A DNA stretch of 64,000 bases, taken from the NCBI RefSeq assembly GCF_018863395.1, contig NZ_JAHKRR010000005.1:1-64000 (forward strand). The letters are read 5' to 3'. Below, one piece after another: positions 61,770 through 64,000 of the stretch. Positions within the stretch are counted from its first letter, which is position 1. The number at the start of each line of letters is the position of its first letter. The notes beneath the pieces are model-generated. The model had not been told where the DNA came from and did no database searches. It saw nothing but the letters and a program-made list of their open reading frames with translations. Source of the stretch: Sinomicrobium weinanense (GTDB lineage Bacteria > Bacteroidota > Bacteroidia > Flavobacteriales > Flavobacteriaceae). Made by a program: the position numbers and the translations under genes.

Positions 61770-64000
61770 ATGAAACGATTATTGTTTTGCCTTCTGCTTC
61801 TGGCACAAGGCTACCTGTTTGCGCAGGAAACCCAGGTAAGCGGTACGGTGACCTCTTCGGAGGACGGGCTTCCCCTCCCCGGGGCTTCCATCCTCGTACA
61901 GGGGACCACAAAAGGGACCGTGACCGATTTTGACGGCAATTACAGCCTGGACAATGTTCCGGCCGATGCTACACTGGTGTTCAGCTATGTAGGCTTTGTA
62001 ACACAGGAGATCCCCCTGAACGGACAAACACAGGTGGACATTGCCCTGGAAACGGACTCACAGCAACTGGACGAAGTGGTCATTGTTGGATACACCCAGG
62101 AACGAAAAGTGGAAATGACCGGAGCCATCTCGGTAGTAGACCTGGCTCCCCTCGAAGGACAAAGCATGAGTTCGGGGAGTACAATGCAGGCCCTTCAGGG
62201 ACGTGTTCCCGGCCTGTTTGTGGAAAAATCGGGAGACCCGACGGGGGCCAGCAACCGTATCCTTATCCGGGGGGTCAGTACCCTGGGGGACAACAACCCG
62301 CTTTACGTCATTGACGGGGTGCCCACCGTACGTCCGGAAGTCTTTGCCAGCATCAATCCCAGCACCATAGAATCTGTCCAGGTCCTAAAGGATGCTTCCG
62401 CTTCTTCCGTATACGGGGCCAGAGCAGCAAACGGGGTCATCGTGATCAGTACCAAAAACAGGTCCAGAGGTGAAGGTGAAAAATTTACTGTAAATATAAA
62501 TTCCAACATCTCCGTACTTTCCGAAAAGAAACAGCGCTACGATATGCTCAACGCCCGGCAGAGAGGTGAAGTACTGTGGCGTGCCTCGGTAAACGACGGT
62601 GCCGACCCTAACAATGCCTTCGGGGAAATATATGATTTTGACTGGAACGGCGACCTCAGCAATCCGGTGCTCAACAGTGTTGCCGTACAACCTTATGTGG
62701 GCGGGAACACCGACGTTCCCGCAGGAGATACGGACTGGCAAAAAGAAACCTACGAAACCGGATATGTGTACAATAATGACGTCAGCATTTCCGGAGGAAC
62801 GGACAAATCGTTCATGCTGCTTAATCTCGGGTACCTGAAAAACACCGGTATCCTGAAATATACCGGTTATGAACGCTATTCGGCCAAATTTAACGGAAAT
62901 ATCAAACTCTTTGACGACAAGGTAAAAGTGGGGGTCAACACCCAGTTCTATACTTCAAACGAAACCCTGGCCTCTCCCGATGTGGGAAGTGCTCCAACAC
63001 CCGGGCTTGCCATTACCCTTGCACCTACCCTGCCCGTGTTTACCAGCACCGGGGAATACGCGGGACCTCTCGGCTCCGGTTATTCCGACCGGAACAACCC
63101 TGTGTACATGCAGTATATCAACCGTTGGGACAATACCAAAAGGACCACGTTCTTCGGAAATGTATTTGCCGAAATAAACATCCTCAAAAACCTGACGTTC
63201 CGTACTTCCCTGGGGATCGACCACAACCGCTTTCACCGGAAAGATATAGAAACCACTGTGGATAACGGTTTTATTACAAGGGCTACCAACAGGCTCACCC
63301 ATGACACTAATGACTATTCGAGCCTTACGTTTACCAACACCCTTAATTACAACCTGGAGACAGGAGACCATAAAATAGGGGTATTACTCGGTACGGAAGC
63401 CATAAAAACAGACCTGAATTCCATCAGGTCCTCGGCCCAGGACTTCGCCATAGAGACCGAGGACTACTTTACGCTAGGTGCCGCCTCCGGAAAACGCACC
63501 ACGGACGGTACCGTAAGCGGAAGCCGGTTATGGTCGTTATTCGGAAAAGTAAACTACGCCTTTGCCGGTAAATACCTGGCTTCCTTTACCCTGCGAAGGG
63601 ACGGTTCTTCCCGTTTCGGGGAAGACAACCGCTACGGGTACTTCCCGGCCGCAACCGCAGGATGGCGTATTAACCGGGAAAACTTTCTCAGTGAAAGCAA
63701 GCTGATATCCGACCTCAAGATCCGTGCGGGTTATGGTAAAGTGGGGAACCAGTCTATCGGGGATGTCGCCCGTTTTGGCCTCTTCGAAGCGAGATACGGC
63801 CCCAACCAGAACGTATATATGCCCGATTTCTTTAATATCTACTACAATGTAGGCACGGCTTACGACCTTAACGGGGTGAATACCGGGAACCTCCCTTCCG
63901 GCTTCGTATCCATACAGGCAGCGAACAGCGGGTTAAAATGGGAAGAGACCGGAGAAGTGAACATCGGGCTCGACTTTGGCCTGTTGCAGAATAAAATAGC
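61770..64000 (+). CDS. SusC/RagA TonB-dependent outer-membrane transporter (truncated by window)
   Basis: Coding frame from ATG 61770 to the window end, 743 codons without a stop, so the C-terminal part is missing. Signal peptide (1-19, GYLFAQ); carboxypeptidase-like regulatory domain (about 21-95, VSGTVTSSEDGLPLPGASI); TonB-box/plug region (LDEVVIVGYTQERK, SSVYGARAANGVIVISTK); then barrel strands. SusC-type proteins import oligosaccharides together with a SusD lipoprotein, which should be the next gene. The GH32 gene upstream makes fructo-oligosaccharides the likely cargo. Confidence 0.95.
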   Translation, partial: MKRLLFCLLLLAQGYLFAQETQVSGTVTSSEDGLPLPGASILVQGTTKGTVTDFDGNYSLDNVPADATLVFSYVGFVTQEIPLNGQTQVDIALETDSQQLDEVVIVGYTQERKVEMTGAISVVDLAPLEGQSMSSGSTMQALQGRVPGLFVEKSGDPTGASNRILIRGVSTLGDNNPLYVIDGVPTVRPEVFASINPSTIESVQVLKDASASSVYGARAANGVIVISTKNRSRGEGEKFTVNINSNISVLSEKKQRYDMLNARQRGEVLWRASVNDGADPNNAFGEIYDFDWNGDLSNPVLNSVAVQPYVGGNTDVPAGDTDWQKETYETGYVYNNDVSISGGTDKSFMLLNLGYLKNTGILKYTGYERYSAKFNGNIKLFDDKVKVGVNTQFYTSNETLASPDVGSAPTPGLAITLAPTLPVFTSTGEYAGPLGSGYSDRNNPVYMQYINRWDNTKRTTFFGNVFAEINILKNLTFRTSLGIDHNRFHRKDIETTVDNGFITRATNRLTHDTNDYSSLTFTNTLNYNLETGDHKIGVLLGTEAIKTDLNSIRSSAQDFAIETEDYFTLGAASGKRTTDGTVSGSRLWSLFGKVNYAFAGKYLASFTLRRDGSSRFGEDNRYGYFPAATAGWRINRENFLSESKLISDLKIRAGYGKVGNQSIGDVARFGLFEARYGPNQNVYMPDFFNIYYNVGTAYDLNGVNTGNLPSGFVSIQAANSGLKWEETGEVNIGLDFGLLQNKI

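Noticed and set aside
1-64000. CRISPR array, insertion sequence, prophage, tRNA or rRNA
   Set aside because: I looked for regularly spaced identical repeats, transposase or integrase motifs and cloverleaf-type sequences in each spacer and found none. The word arrays are too short and degenerate for CRISPR.

Overview
The window looks like chromosomal DNA of a member of the Bacteroidota, most probably family Flavobacteriaceae. The evidence is: many promoters of the form TTG-N19-23-TAnnTTTG; few Shine-Dalgarno sequences; a type IX secretion C-terminal signal on a giant extracellular nuclease; a SusC-type TonB-dependent transporter in a polysaccharide utilisation locus; and small families typical of flavobacteria (DUF4294, DUF1573, C4-type coiled-coil protein, DUF294/CBS protein). 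I cannot name the genus from the sequence alone. No tRNA, rRNA, CRISPR array, insertion sequence or prophage is visible, and nothing suggests a recent island.

Layout. 1-334 holds two tandem leftward promoters of stable-RNA type that fire out of the window. 335-10174 carries DUF4294, an M42 aminopeptidase with a NUDIX protein, a cNMP/CBS/DUF294 regulator, a DksA-like protein, a SulP anion transporter, a methyltransferase and an M14 lipoprotein peptidase. 10292-20250 is the core: ABC exporter, a small secreted repeat peptide, NUDIX, pyrE, an SRPBCC protein, birA, then the rsfS-ftsH-LUD-cdsA-psd-ACBP run, which links ribosome silencing, membrane proteolysis and phosphatidylethanolamine synthesis. 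20867-29637 has an OmpA-like porin, valS, DUF1573, a PDZ/aspartyl protease, a class I aminotransferase and murB. 29902-36913 has an ECF sigma factor with its anti-sigma partner, a glycosyltransferase/sigma factor/Nramp-like overlapping operon, lipA and a GAPDH. 37027-46831 has a hybrid histidine kinase, lpxK, a Nif3-like protein, a coiled-coil protein whose zinc-ribbon cysteines are lost, and a 1437-residue secreted nuclease carrying two different nuclease domains. 47152-56589 is an accessory stretch of AraC regulators, small enzyme-fold proteins, paired small paralogues, an outer-membrane protein, an M23 protein, membrane proteins and a second aspartyl protease. 56842 to the right edge is a fructan utilisation locus: a membrane-spanning sugar-sensor/AraC regulator, MFS sugar transporter, GH32 lipoprotein and the start of a SusC transporter.

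The most unusual things are outside the genes. At least ten spacers hold inverted repeats whose arms are built of short degenerate tandem words (TACGAAG, ACTGAATACCG, AATCTGCG, GGTTGCA and others). They fill the spacer of three convergent gene pairs, while the other four convergent pairs have ordinary hairpin terminators or a hairpin plus a single word arm. One such word repeat has entered a coding region and supplies the stop codon of the sugar transporter. Further points of interest are a 31-bp element repeated before two small genes, a 31-bp-spaced direct repeat that may be the operator of the fructan regulator, and a small secreted basic protein with an exact 29-residue period.
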